A stretch of 64,000 bases of DNA from Pedobacter sp. R20-19 (GTDB taxonomy: Bacteria > Bacteroidota > Bacteroidia > Sphingobacteriales > Sphingobacteriaceae), in contig NZ_JCKI01000007.1 of NCBI RefSeq assembly GCF_000708265.2, forward strand, positions 186,001 to 250,000. Reading direction: 5' to 3'. Each line of letters begins with the position of its first letter. Within the stretch, counting starts at the first letter, position 1. Shown piece by piece: positions 18,764 to 27,330 of this stretch. Under the pieces are notes generated by a model. The model was given only the letters and a program-made list of their open reading frames with translations, had not been told where the DNA came from and did no database searches. Both the position numbers and the translations under genes were made by a program.

Positions 18764-20401
18764 ATGAGCAATTTTAAAGTTGAAGGAAACATAGTTGACA
18801 TCACAAAGCGAAAAATTTTCTTTGGTGAAGTGTTGGTTGAAGAAGGTAAGATAAAATCGGTTATAGAAATTTCTGAACAGAAAGAAGATGCTCATTTTAT
18901 TACACCAGGTTTTATTGATAGCCATGTACATATTGAAAGTAGCATGCTTATTCCTAGTGAATTTGCACGGTTAGCAGTTAATCATGGAACAGTCGCCACC
19001 ATTAGCGACCCTCACGAAATTGCCAATGTTTGCGGCATAGAAGGTGTTGAGTTCATGATAAATAATGGCAATACGGTACCATTCAAGTTTAACTTTGGTG
19101 CGCCAAGCTGCGTGCCTGCTACCATTTTTGAAACTGCAGGTGCCGAGCTCAATCATGATGATGTAAAAGCGCTCTTAATGCGTCCGGAAATAAAATACCT
19201 CAGTGAAATGATGAATTTTCCGGGTGTACTTTATAAAGATGAAGAAGTTTTAATGAAAATTGCCGCAGCGCTTGAACTTGACAAACCTGTAGATGGACAC
19301 GCACCTGGCTTACGTGGCGATGCTGTTCAACAATATATTGATGCTGGTATATCTACAGATCATGAATGTTTTACAGCCGAAGAAGCATTAGATAAATTAC
19401 AGCGTGGAATGAAAATCCTCATCCGTGAGGGAAGTGCTGCTAAAAATTTTGACGCATTGATTGATCTATTAAATGAATGGCCGGAAATGATGATGTTTTG
19501 TAGCGATGACAAACATCCTGATAGTCTGGTCGAAAATCATATCAATGCCCTATGTGCGAGAGCTGTTGCCAAAGGAATTAATATCTTCAACATTCTGCAG
19601 GCTGCGTGTATTAATCCAATTATCCATTACAAACTGGATGTTGGCCAGCTACAGGTGGGTGATTTTGCTGATTTTATTGTTATTGAAGATTTAAAAAACT
19701 TCCACGTTAAACAAACCTACATTGATGGGAATTTGCTTGCTGAAAACGGAAAAATGATTGGTGATTGGATAAAGCAGACACCAAACCAAGAATCCGTAAA
19801 TCACTTTAAGTGTAGCCTCAAAAAAATTGAGGATTTTAAATTTCCTTTCACCGATCAGACAGAAATTGCAGTAATTGAGGCTTTAGATGGCCAGTTAATT
19901 ACGAATAGGCTTTCAGCAAAACCCCATGTTTTGGAGCAAAATATCGTTAGTGATGTAGAAAATGATGTATTGAAAATGGTGGTGGTTAACCGTTATCAGG
20001 ATGCACCAATCGCAATTTCATTTGTAAAAAACTTTGGTTTAAAAAATGGTGCAACCGCTTCAAGTGTGGCACATGACAGTCATAATATTATTGCAGTTGG
20101 TGTAGATGACAAAAGCATTTGCGAAGCCGTTAATCTGGTAATCAAAGAAACTGGCGGAGTAGCTGCCATAGGCCTTGGAAAGGAAATAGTTCTGGCTTTG
20201 CCAGTCGCAGGTTTGATGAGTCATCAAAATGGGTATCAGGTAGCTGAAAGTTATACTTTAATAGATCAGTTTGCGAAAGATTTGGGTTCTACGCTTCTCG
20301 CTCCGTTCATGACCCTTTCTTTTATGGCTTTACTTGTTATTCCACGTTTAAAATTAAGTGATAAAGGATTATTTGATGGTGATAAGTTTGAGTTTGTTTA
20401 A
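18764..20401 (+). CDS. ade: Adenine deaminase
   Basis: Converts adenine to hypoxanthine and ammonia in purine salvage. The 545-residue amidohydrolase has [10 protein letters not shown] at about 52-61, the signature of this subfamily. Later it has [22 protein letters not shown] and FCSDDKHPD, which carry metal ligands, and [10 protein letters not shown] in the C-terminal domain. Length is normal. The gene is monocistronic by position and is followed by a 13-bp inverted repeat shared with the convergent SprT-like gene. Confidence 0.93.
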   Translation: MSNFKVEGNIVDITKRKIFFGEVLVEEGKIKSVIEISEQKEDAHFITPGFIDSHVHIESSMLIPSEFARLAVNHGTVATISDPHEIANVCGIEGVEFMINNGNTVPFKFNFGAPSCVPATIFETAGAELNHDDVKALLMRPEIKYLSEMMNFPGVLYKDEEVLMKIAAALELDKPVDGHAPGLRGDAVQQYIDAGISTDHECFTAEEALDKLQRGMKILIREGSAAKNFDALIDLLNEWPEMMMFCSDDKHPDSLVENHINALCARAVAKGINIFNILQAACINPIIHYKLDVGQLQVGDFADFIVIEDLKNFHVKQTYIDGNLLAENGKMIGDWIKQTPNQESVNHFKCSLKKIEDFKFPFTDQTEIAVIEALDGQLITNRLSAKPHVLEQNIVSDVENDVLKMVVVNRYQDAPIAISFVKNFGLKNGATASSVAHDSHNIIAVGVDDKSICEAVNLVIKETGGVAAIGLGKEIVLALPVAGLMSHQNGYQVAESYTLIDQFAKDLGSTLLAPFMTLSFMALLVIPRLKLSDKGLFDGDKFEFV

Positions 20402-20404
20402 AAT

Positions 20405-20446
20405 AATTCGTTATTGCATTTAGTTTACCAAAGGCAATGACGAATT
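20405..20446. terminator. Inverted repeat between convergent ade and SprT-like genes
   Basis: AATTCGTTATTGC and GCAATGACGAATT pair over 13 positions with one G-U. The arms resemble the ends of the CGTCATTGC elements, so a palindromic repeat may be serving as a bidirectional terminator. Confidence 0.5.
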
Positions 20447-20459
20447 CACGCGTTTATTC

Positions 20460-21068
20460 TTATTCTACCACAAAAACCTCAGCCAAAGGATTAAATAAGT
20501 ATAGCCGTTTATCATCTAAACAGATACAACGGTACCGTTTTCTGATTTGTTCGCCTTTGGTAAAGCGTCTGCCATCTTTAATTCTAAATTTGGTATTAAT
20601 GGGTATTTGCTCTAAATGCAGTGTTTCGGTTTTATTCGTATCATACTTTTTTAAAGCACGTGATAAATTCAGATCAGAACAACTGGAAGCAGCAGGGTTT
20701 GACATGTAATTATTGATGGCCAGATGAATATCTACAGGAAAAACCTTCATTTCAAAAAACGGAACCATCATCCTTTGGAAGTTCTTTTTCCATTCTGAGC
20801 CATGAGGTTTTACCTTGTTTTTAAAGTCGTTCCAGGTTAAAAGATGCGCAAATTCATGAACAGTAGTAACCAAAAAAGCATAATGGTTAAGATTGAAATT
20901 TACAGAAATGCGATGTCCCTTATCCCGAAAAGGGTGACGGTAATCGCCTAGTTTTGTAGTGCGTGTTTTAGCGATTTTAAACTCACACTGAAAATAATCA
21001 ATCCACTTTGCAATTAGCGGTGCGGCCTCGGCAGGCATGTATTGCGCTAATAAATCAATTTTCTTCAC
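20460..21068 (-). CDS. SprT-like metalloprotease-fold protein
   Basis: The 202-residue protein carries HEFAH at about 71-75, the zinc HExxH of the SprT/Spartan group. Spartan proteins cut DNA-protein crosslinks; for bacterial SprT-like proteins the role is not settled. The C-terminal half is Lys/Arg-rich and beta-like, and no clear zinc ribbon is seen. The GTG at 21068 (VKKIDLL) is preferred because the longer frame to 21113 runs into the CCACAGAG repeat tract. Confidence 0.75.
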   Translation of the reverse strand: MKKIDLLAQYMPAEAAPLIAKWIDYFQCEFKIAKTRTTKLGDYRHPFRDKGHRISVNFNLNHYAFLVTTVHEFAHLLTWNDFKNKVKPHGSEWKKNFQRMMVPFFEMKVFPVDIHLAINNYMSNPAASSCSDLNLSRALKKYDTNKTETLHLEQIPINTKFRIKDGRRFTKGEQIRKRYRCICLDDKRLYLFNPLAEVFVVE

Positions 21069-21099
21069 GAATGCTAAGGTAAGTATTTTAGTATTTCTT

Positions 21100-21257
21100 A
21101 CCACAGAGGGCACAAAGATTTACTTAGAAAACATAATTTTACAATAGATAAACCACAGAGCACACGGAGTTTACACAGAGAAAACACAGGCTTTTAATAA
21201 CTATTTATGCCATTCTTTAATTTAACCACAGAGCACGCCGAGTTTTCACAGAGAAAA
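21100..21257. repeat. Three direct CCACAGAG-type repeats downstream of the GxxExxY gene
   Basis: Copies begin near 21100 (CCACAGAGGGCACAAAG), 21153 (CCACAGAGCACACGGAG, then ACACAGAGAAAA) and 21226 (CCACAGAGCACGCCGAG, then TCACAGAGAAAA). An inverted copy lies at the other side of the gene (21656-21690). Such tracts are known near GxxExxY genes in several phyla, which is recollection, not a search. Confidence 0.75.
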
Positions 21258-21267
21258 TATAGCCAAT

Positions 21268-21645
21268 TTAATAACCATTTACAACACGTTTGATTCTATC
21301 CTTTACTCTTAAAACATTAAAATTCATTAACAACCCAAATCTATAGCCACCTAATTTCATATAAGTTAAGGTTTGTGCCAAATGAATATCAGTCAAACGC
21401 TCTACGCTTTTCAACTCTAAAACCAACCTATTCTCTACTAAAATATCAATCCGATAACCACAATCCAATCTTACATCTTCAAAATGCAAAGGCATTATTT
21501 TTTCTTTTTCAACTTGAAAGCCTGCCTTGTCAATCTTATAGAATAAACATTCCTTATAAGCACTCTCCAGCAATCCTGGCCCAAGAGCTGTATGTACATC
21601 TATTGCCAGCCCAATGATGGTTCTTGTTAATAAATCTTCTTCCAT
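21268..21645 (-). CDS. GxxExxY protein (PDDEXK-like family)
   Basis: The 125-residue protein has the eponymous motif in GPGLLESAY (about 22-30). Nuclease-like residues follow in DCGYRIDILVENRLVLELKS (about 60-79), where the Asp and ELK resemble the D-(x)n-ExK core of the PDDEXK fold. Pfam places this family in the PD-(D/E)XK clan (PDDEXK_3), but its biological function is unknown. The gene is enclosed by inverted CCACAGAG repeats. No neighbour shares its strand closely enough to suggest a helper protein. It may be the coding part of a small mobile cassette. Confidence 0.85.
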   Translation of the reverse strand: MEEDLLTRTIIGLAIDVHTALGPGLLESAYKECLFYKIDKAGFQVEKEKIMPLHFEDVRLDCGYRIDILVENRLVLELKSVERLTDIHLAQTLTYMKLGGYRFGLLMNFNVLRVKDRIKRVVNGY

Positions 21646-21655
21646 AAAACTTTAT

Positions 21656-21690
21656 GCTCTCTGTGCCTTAACTCTGTTTCTCTGTGGTAA
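21656..21690 (-). repeat. Inverted CCACAGAG repeat upstream of the GxxExxY gene
   Basis: On the minus strand: TTACCACAGAG, AACAGAG, GGCACAGAGAGC. It is opposite in orientation to the copies at 21100-21257, so the gene is bracketed by inverted repeats. Confidence 0.7.
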
Positions 21691-21720
21691 AATGAAATAA
21701 CATTCTTTGCGGTTAAATCG

Positions 21721-23991
21721 TTACTCTTCCGATGGGAACAAAGAAGCCAATACCATTTTGATCTCGCCAAAAGAATAATCTTTCCCTAGAAATTCCCGTA
21801 TCGTAGCCATCGATTTTGTTTTCTGACTTTCTACCGCATCCGTAATGTTTCTGATTTTATTAGGCTTAACGAGCTTTGTAACATCCAGTTGTTGCGTGGA
21901 AACATAGTATGCCAAATGACCTTCAATTGTACCAACTGAAAAGCCACGTTCTTTTGCAATCTCTCCTAAGCTTTTTCCTTGTTCATAAAGTTCAAAACTA
22001 ACTAGTTTAGTATCAATCTTTGGTTCTTTCTTTTTCTTTTCAACTGCAGATTTCACTTTCAGTGTTTCACCTTTTAATTGAATGGCCTTTTGCAATTGTT
22101 GATTCCGCTCTGAAGTATTTAATAGCGCCTCTGTATCTGCTTTGCTAAATTCTTTCCCCGCAATAAGCGCCTGTAATAAAGCCTTGCTTTTATGCATTTT
22201 CTTGAGCTGTTCATACACCAGAATCTCCAGTTCAAGCAGTTCGGTTACATAGGTTTTAATTTGTTTTTCTTCTTTTACAGCTTCAATTTGAGCCAGAAAA
22301 CGATCTGAAATTTCCTTAACTAAAGGATTAAAATACTTTAATGCAGCCTCTACCCTTTTTGATACATTAAATAAAGTGTATTCCGTTTGCTCAGAAAAAA
22401 GATTTTTAAGCTGATTCACAAATGTATCGGCAGTAGCTGTAATTTTCTGAAAGTCAGCATATACTGTATTTGTCCAATCTTCATGCTTTTGCTTGGCAGA
22501 TTTATTTTCACTTTTATCAAAAGTTTGACTGTGTTCCTTTAAATAATACCGGATCAGGTTTAAATCAAATGCTGCAAAAAGATAACTCCTGATAAAAGTA
22601 TAACTCTCTACACTGATCTGCTCATGCAGTACTTCTGATGGCTGCTTAGTTTTAGAAAAATAGTGCACATTCTGATCTTGCTGCAAACCACTATCCCGAA
22701 GGTGAGAGGTTAAAACTAAACCATTTAAAGAACGTAAACGTGATAGTGCAACATAGGCCTGACCCGGAGCGAAGGCATCGCCAACATCAATAATGGCTTT
22801 ATCAAAAGTTAAACCCTGACTTTTATGCACCGTAATGGCCCAGGTGAGTTTTATAGGATATTGAATAAATGAACCTGCAACGTTTTCTTTAATTTCATTG
22901 GTTGCTTCATCCAATTTATATTTCACATTTTCCCAGGTATATGGCGAAATCTGAATCACCACTTTATCTTCAGGAAGTTCAATTTCTATTATATCTTTTT
23001 CGATATGATGTACAACACCAATTTTACCATTATAATAACGCTTTTCGGCTGTCATATCATTTTTAATGAACATCACCTGTGCACCAACCTTTAATTCTAA
23101 GCTTTTATCATTTGGGTATGCATATTCATTAAATTCACCCTGAACCTTTGCTTCAAAAAAATAAGATTTAGTTTTGAGTTGTGTTAACCTTTCGCGATTA
23201 ATACTATCTGCCTTATTGTTATGCGTGGTTAAGGTAATATAATTATCATCAGCCGAAGGTTTAAAATCCTGTTTAAAATGCTGTCTCAATAAAGCGGTAT
23301 CTTCTGGTGTGATTTTATTATTCCGCAGGTTGTTCAATAAATCTATAAAAACGGCATCATCCTGACGGTAAATCTTATCAAGTTCGATATAAACCGGCGG
23401 ATTATTTTGTAAGGCCAGCGCATCGAAAAAATAAATGCTTTTATAAAATTTAGCCATAATGCGCCACTCGTCATTTTTAACAACAGGAGGCAACTGGTGT
23501 AAATCTCCTATAAATAGCAATTGTACCCCACCAAATGGAAGATTTCTGTTCCGACGCACATAGCGCAAAGCGAAATCGATGGCATCAAGCATATCTGCCC
23601 GCAACATACTTACTTCATCAATTACCAATAATTCCAATTCTTGCAACATGCGGCGTTTATTCCCCTGCATATTCATGTGCTTTACCAGTGTTTTGGATGT
23701 ATTGAAGTTGAAATTAATATTTTCATTAATCAAGGCACCTGCCGCATCTGGCAGGTAAGCACCAAAAGGAAGTTGAAAAAGCGAATGAATGGTTACCCCC
23801 GATGCATTGATGGCGGCTATACCTGTTGGTGCAACAATTAAGGCCTTTTTATGGGTAAGTTTAATTAGCTTACGTAAAAAAGTGGTTTTACCAGTACCTG
23901 CTTTTCCGGTTAAGAAAACATGTTTTGAGGTATAATTCACAAATTTAGCCGCAATTTCTGCAGGCATAGAAGTTTCTTCTAAAATGGACAT
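21721..23991 (-). CDS. PIF1-like superfamily 1 DNA helicase with C-terminal HTH
   Basis: The 756-residue helicase has Walker A GKAGTGKTT near residue 30, a Walker B-like ELLVIDEVSM, GDLHQLPPV and the late VHKSQGLTFDKA and ALSRLRS motifs of the PIF1/RecD2 group. The C-terminal segment YEQGKSLGEIAKERGFSV is a helix-turn-helix of the type found at the end of RecQ-like and PIF1-like proteins. PIF1 helicases unwind G-quadruplexes and stalled forks. The ATG at 23991 is preferred over the TTG at 24015. Confidence 0.85.
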   Translation of the reverse strand: MSILEETSMPAEIAAKFVNYTSKHVFLTGKAGTGKTTFLRKLIKLTHKKALIVAPTGIAAINASGVTIHSLFQLPFGAYLPDAAGALINENINFNFNTSKTLVKHMNMQGNKRRMLQELELLVIDEVSMLRADMLDAIDFALRYVRRNRNLPFGGVQLLFIGDLHQLPPVVKNDEWRIMAKFYKSIYFFDALALQNNPPVYIELDKIYRQDDAVFIDLLNNLRNNKITPEDTALLRQHFKQDFKPSADDNYITLTTHNNKADSINRERLTQLKTKSYFFEAKVQGEFNEYAYPNDKSLELKVGAQVMFIKNDMTAEKRYYNGKIGVVHHIEKDIIEIELPEDKVVIQISPYTWENVKYKLDEATNEIKENVAGSFIQYPIKLTWAITVHKSQGLTFDKAIIDVGDAFAPGQAYVALSRLRSLNGLVLTSHLRDSGLQQDQNVHYFSKTKQPSEVLHEQISVESYTFIRSYLFAAFDLNLIRYYLKEHSQTFDKSENKSAKQKHEDWTNTVYADFQKITATADTFVNQLKNLFSEQTEYTLFNVSKRVEAALKYFNPLVKEISDRFLAQIEAVKEEKQIKTYVTELLELEILVYEQLKKMHKSKALLQALIAGKEFSKADTEALLNTSERNQQLQKAIQLKGETLKVKSAVEKKKKEPKIDTKLVSFELYEQGKSLGEIAKERGFSVGTIEGHLAYYVSTQQLDVTKLVKPNKIRNITDAVESQKTKSMATIREFLGKDYSFGEIKMVLASLFPSEE

Positions 23992-24206
23992 CGGCAGTAA
24001 AATTTTTGTCAGCAATAATCGGAGGGATGAATAAAGCTAAACATTTTAGCACAAAACTAAACAATGATTGCTTAGAAATTTTAAATATTAGCGATAATTT
24101 TAAGTTAATACCAGTGGAAACTAATTTGAAAAAACTTGCTTTTCAATTTTAAAAAACTGCAATCTGTTTTCAATTAAACAGTTAACCAAATCACTCATCT
24201 TTTTCT

Positions 24207-24214
24207 TATCTTTG
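24207..24214 (+). promoter_or_regulatory. -7 element TATCTTTG upstream of prfC
   Basis: Exact TAnnTTTG match, about 88 nt before the prfC ATG and 7 nt before a 14-codon frame (24222-24266). Confidence 0.5.
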
Positions 24215-24221
24215 CCGCCTG

Positions 24222-24266
24222 ATGAAACAACAATATCAACTTCTTATCGCTGTTAAATTCCTTTAA
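24222..24266 (+). CDS. Possible 14-residue leader peptide upstream of prfC
   Basis: ATG followed by codons for KQQYQLLIAVKFL and TAA, just after the prfC promoter box. No stem-loop that would make it an attenuator was established. It may be accidental. Confidence 0.25.
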   Translation: MKQQYQLLIAVKFL

Positions 24267-24302
24267 CAAGGTTTCATCACCCTTTACATCCAAAATTTTA
24301 TT

Positions 24303-25886
24303 ATGCTTAACCCTGAAATAGAAAAACGTAAAACCTTTGCCATTATTAGTCACCCCGATGCAGGCAAAACCACATTAACAGAAAAATTTCTGCTTTTTGG
24401 TGGTGCCATTAACACTGCTGGTGCAGTAAAAAGGAACAAAGCGAATCAAAGCAACACTTCCGATTTTATGGAGATTGAAAAGCAACGTGGAATCTCAGTT
24501 GCAACATCGGTAATGGGTTTCGAATATAGTGGCAAGCGCATTAATATTTTAGATACACCTGGTCACAAAGATTTTGCGGAAGATACTTACCGAACCTTAT
24601 CAGCGGTGGATAGCGTTATCCTGGTGGTTGATTGTGTGAAAGGTGTGGAAGAGCAGACCGAAAAACTCATGTCGGTTTGCCGTATGCGAAATACACCGGT
24701 TATCATCTTCATTAACAAAATGGATCGTGAAGGTAAAGAGGCTTACGATTTATTAGATGAAATTGAAGAAAAACTAAGTATCAGCCTTTGTCCGCTTTCA
24801 TGGCCAATTGGTCAAGGCCATACTTTTAAAGGCGTATACAGCATTTATAACAAACACCTAAATTTATTTAATTCTGATAAAACCAAAGTAACCGATTCGG
24901 TTGTAGCGGCCAATGATTTAAATGATCCTTCTTTATTGAATTACCTGAAAGAAAACGAGATCAATACGTTGAAAGACGATGTGGAACTCGTTGACGGTAT
25001 CTATGGTAAAATTGATAAAGATTTATATACCGATGGTTTGGTTGCACCTGTGTTTTTTGGGAGTGCGATCAATAATTTCGGGATAAAAGAACTCTTAGAT
25101 ACTTTTATTGATATCGCTCCAAGCCCTCGACATAGAGAAGCTGAAGAGCGTGACGTATTGGTTGAAGAGAAAAATTTCAGTGGATTTGTATTTAAGATCC
25201 ATGCCAACTTAGACCCAAAACACCGCGACAGGATTGCTTTCTTAAGAATCTGCTCTGGCAAATTTGAGCGCAATAAATTCTACTACCATACCCGTCAGGA
25301 TAAGAAATTAAAATTCTCTAATCCGATGGATTTTATGGCCAATGAGAAAAGTATTGTTGAAGAGGCCTGGCCAGGTGACGTGGTAGGTTTATACGATAGT
25401 GGAAACTTTAAAATCGGTGATACTTTAACCGAAGGTGAAAAACTGCAGTTCAAAGGAATCCCTAGTTTCTCTCCATCTATCTTTAAAGAAGTAGAAAACA
25501 TGGATCCTATGCGAACCAAACAATTGGAAAAAGGTATTGAGCAGTTAACGGATGAAGGTGTGGCACAATTGTTCGTGATGCAGCCGGGAAACAGGAAAGT
25601 GATCGGCGCCGTTGGTGAGCTTCAGTTCGAGGTAATCAATTTTAGGTTAGAGCATGAATATGGTGCAAAATGTCGCTTCCGTACATTGAGTTATACCCGC
25701 TCAAGCTGGGTTACTTCTACCGACAGAAAAAAACTGGATGAATTTGTGAAGCGTAAGCAACAACATATTGGATTTGATAAGGAAGCCAATCCAGTTTATT
25801 TAGCGGATAGTGAATACATGATCAATTTAACCAAACAAGATTATCCTGATATTGAATTCCATAAAACGAGTGAGTTTAAGAGTTAA
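24303..25886 (+). CDS. prfC: Peptide chain release factor 3
   Basis: RF3 is a translational GTPase that recycles RF1/RF2 from the ribosome. The 527-residue protein has the G1 loop [10 protein letters not shown] (about 17-26), the G2 region EKQRGISV, G3 DTPGHKDF and G4 NKMDRE, all typical. The C-terminal domain contains [10 protein letters not shown], shared with EF-G-like factors. Length matches the family. The leader of about 80 nt with its own small frame is unusual for this genome, where several genes have almost no leader. Confidence 0.95.
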   Translation: MLNPEIEKRKTFAIISHPDAGKTTLTEKFLLFGGAINTAGAVKRNKANQSNTSDFMEIEKQRGISVATSVMGFEYSGKRINILDTPGHKDFAEDTYRTLSAVDSVILVVDCVKGVEEQTEKLMSVCRMRNTPVIIFINKMDREGKEAYDLLDEIEEKLSISLCPLSWPIGQGHTFKGVYSIYNKHLNLFNSDKTKVTDSVVAANDLNDPSLLNYLKENEINTLKDDVELVDGIYGKIDKDLYTDGLVAPVFFGSAINNFGIKELLDTFIDIAPSPRHREAEERDVLVEEKNFSGFVFKIHANLDPKHRDRIAFLRICSGKFERNKFYYHTRQDKKLKFSNPMDFMANEKSIVEEAWPGDVVGLYDSGNFKIGDTLTEGEKLQFKGIPSFSPSIFKEVENMDPMRTKQLEKGIEQLTDEGVAQLFVMQPGNRKVIGAVGELQFEVINFRLEHEYGAKCRFRTLSYTRSSWVTSTDRKKLDEFVKRKQQHIGFDKEANPVYLADSEYMINLTKQDYPDIEFHKTSEFKS

Positions 25887-25959
25887 TATGGAATGAAAGA
25901 ATTATAGATTGATTGAATGAAAGAATGAGTGAATAACAGCGTTATTAAATGAAAGAATT

Positions 25960-26005
25960 TTGAATGAGAGAATGCCTGCATAGCTGCCTATATTCTCTCA
26001 TTCAA
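25960..26005. terminator. Long inverted repeat between convergent prfC and WYL genes
   Basis: TTGAATGAGAGAAT (25960-25973) and ATTCTCTCATTCAA (25992-26005) are a perfect 14-bp inverted repeat around an 18-nt loop. Upstream, 25891-25938 holds 8-nt-spaced GAATGAAA-like units, so this region is itself repetitive. It probably acts as a bidirectional terminator. Confidence 0.6.
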
Positions 26006-26023
26006 TCATTCAAAATGCAATCA

Positions 26024-27040
26024 TTATTTAGTTTCATACTGTTTAAAATTCTGCCCCAGCCGTCTTTTCACTTTAGAAATTAATAATCTTGGCGACAGTA
26101 CTTTAACACACTCCCCAAAACCCAATATTTCACGTTCCAGTTCAAAGTTTAATACCACATCAATTCTAAAAGTAGTCGTTTTCTCATTTTTACTTAATAC
26201 AACTTGCGAGGAATGCAAAGGTTTTGTAAGTACATAGGGCGCATGATCATTTGTAAACTCTAAAACTACCTTTTGTGCCCGATCCCTTTCACTTTTGGTT
26301 ACACCAATTAAATCATCATAATATCGATCGAAATCTATCCCTTGGTATGCAACAAATTCTTCATTGGGTAGCTCTTGAAACTCAATAATCCGATCCAAAG
26401 CCAGATTCAAAATTCCCTGACGTTTTTTGGCTTTACAGATAAGAAACCACCTGTTTCTATATTCCTTTAATAGATAAGGGTAATAAATGCCTTGTTGAGC
26501 CTGCTGCGCCTTGAAAGACTTATATTCGATCAATAGCGATCGTTTATTCAAAACCGCCTGATATAAGGATGGAATGCATTCCAGGCCTTTTACCAGTTTA
26601 TTACTTTCCAATTGGATGTGATTACCACTTTGTTTGGTCGATTTGTTCAAATTATTTTCCAAACGAGCAATCATATCACTCATCTCGTCAAAATAATTAA
26701 ATGCATTAAACTGTTTCAGTACACCAACAATTTCCTTCATCTTATCGACATCAGCATTATTGATCGGCGCTTTGGTAATACTGAAATTTGAATCTTCATA
26801 AGCATAAAAGCGTTTATCTTTCACTACGATCGGTGCATTATATCCAAGCTTATCACTCCGCATCAGCTGAATATCTGCCTGAATGGTGCGTTTACTTACA
26901 CCAGTGGTTATCCCTTCCAGTTCATAAAGCGTTTCAGATACCTTTTCGATAAGATCTTCCAATGTCCATTTCCGGAAACGGTTTTTCAGGCAATCGTCGA
27001 TAGTTTTGTAACGAATGAGTGCTAATTTATTTACTGCCAT
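26024..27040 (-). CDS. WYL-domain transcriptional regulator divergent from the Ro60 operon
   Basis: The 338-residue protein has an N-terminal helix-turn-helix region (about 5-75, with VSKRTIQADIQLMR as the likely recognition helix). A central segment and a WYL domain follow (about 160-260, with IYYPYLLKEYRNRWFLICKA spanning the ligand-binding strands), then a C-terminal WCX-like tail. WYL domains bind nucleic acids or nucleotides and often control DNA-damage or defence genes. Divergence from a Ro60-Y RNA-RtcB operon makes it the probable sensor-regulator of that operon. Palindromes at 27125 and 27184 are candidate operators. Confidence 0.85.
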   Translation of the reverse strand: MAVNKLALIRYKTIDDCLKNRFRKWTLEDLIEKVSETLYELEGITTGVSKRTIQADIQLMRSDKLGYNAPIVVKDKRFYAYEDSNFSITKAPINNADVDKMKEIVGVLKQFNAFNYFDEMSDMIARLENNLNKSTKQSGNHIQLESNKLVKGLECIPSLYQAVLNKRSLLIEYKSFKAQQAQQGIYYPYLLKEYRNRWFLICKAKKRQGILNLALDRIIEFQELPNEEFVAYQGIDFDRYYDDLIGVTKSERDRAQKVVLEFTNDHAPYVLTKPLHSSQVVLSKNEKTTTFRIDVVLNFELEREILGFGECVKVLSPRLLISKVKRRLGQNFKQYETK

Positions 27041-27124
27041 TTTTTAAACAATTTGGGTTTCACGCTAACAATCTGATCGTAAAGCTTAATTAAATATAGC
27101 AAAGTGTTCTTCATCTACGCAATA

Positions 27125-27138
27125 CAATTGCGCAATTG
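27125..27138. promoter_or_regulatory. 14-bp perfect palindrome, candidate operator
   Basis: CAATTGCGCAATTG is self-complementary over its full length. It lies in the 290-base divergent region, 85 nt from the regulator start. A related half-sized TGCGCAA occurs at 27228. Confidence 0.45.
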
Positions 27139-27183
27139 GACGATAAAAGAAAAAATATAATGGAAAAATTAAATTTATTTACC

Positions 27184-27200
27184 TAATTATCAGATAATTA
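27184..27200. promoter_or_regulatory. 17-bp palindrome with 8-bp arms, candidate operator
   Basis: TAATTATC and GATAATTA are exact inverted arms around one A, about 130 nt before the Ro60 gene. AT-rich palindromes arise by chance more easily than GC-containing ones, so this is weaker than the palindrome at 27125. Confidence 0.35.
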
Positions 27201-27330
27201 ATTCTTTTATATCAAAATAATTTTTACTGCGCAAATCAGCCGCATAGTGGTGGTGGCATCTTTGTAATGTCAGAATGGCAAAGAAATTTGCACTGATTAA
27301 ATAAAAGTTTAAACACTTAATTCAACGATT

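Noticed and set aside
27276..27292. sigma54-type promoter (TGGCA...TTGCA) before rsr, as in RtcR-controlled operons
   Set aside because: Distance between the GG and GC elements is 11 nt, one more than the strict sigma54 spacing, and no sigma54 activator gene is nearby.
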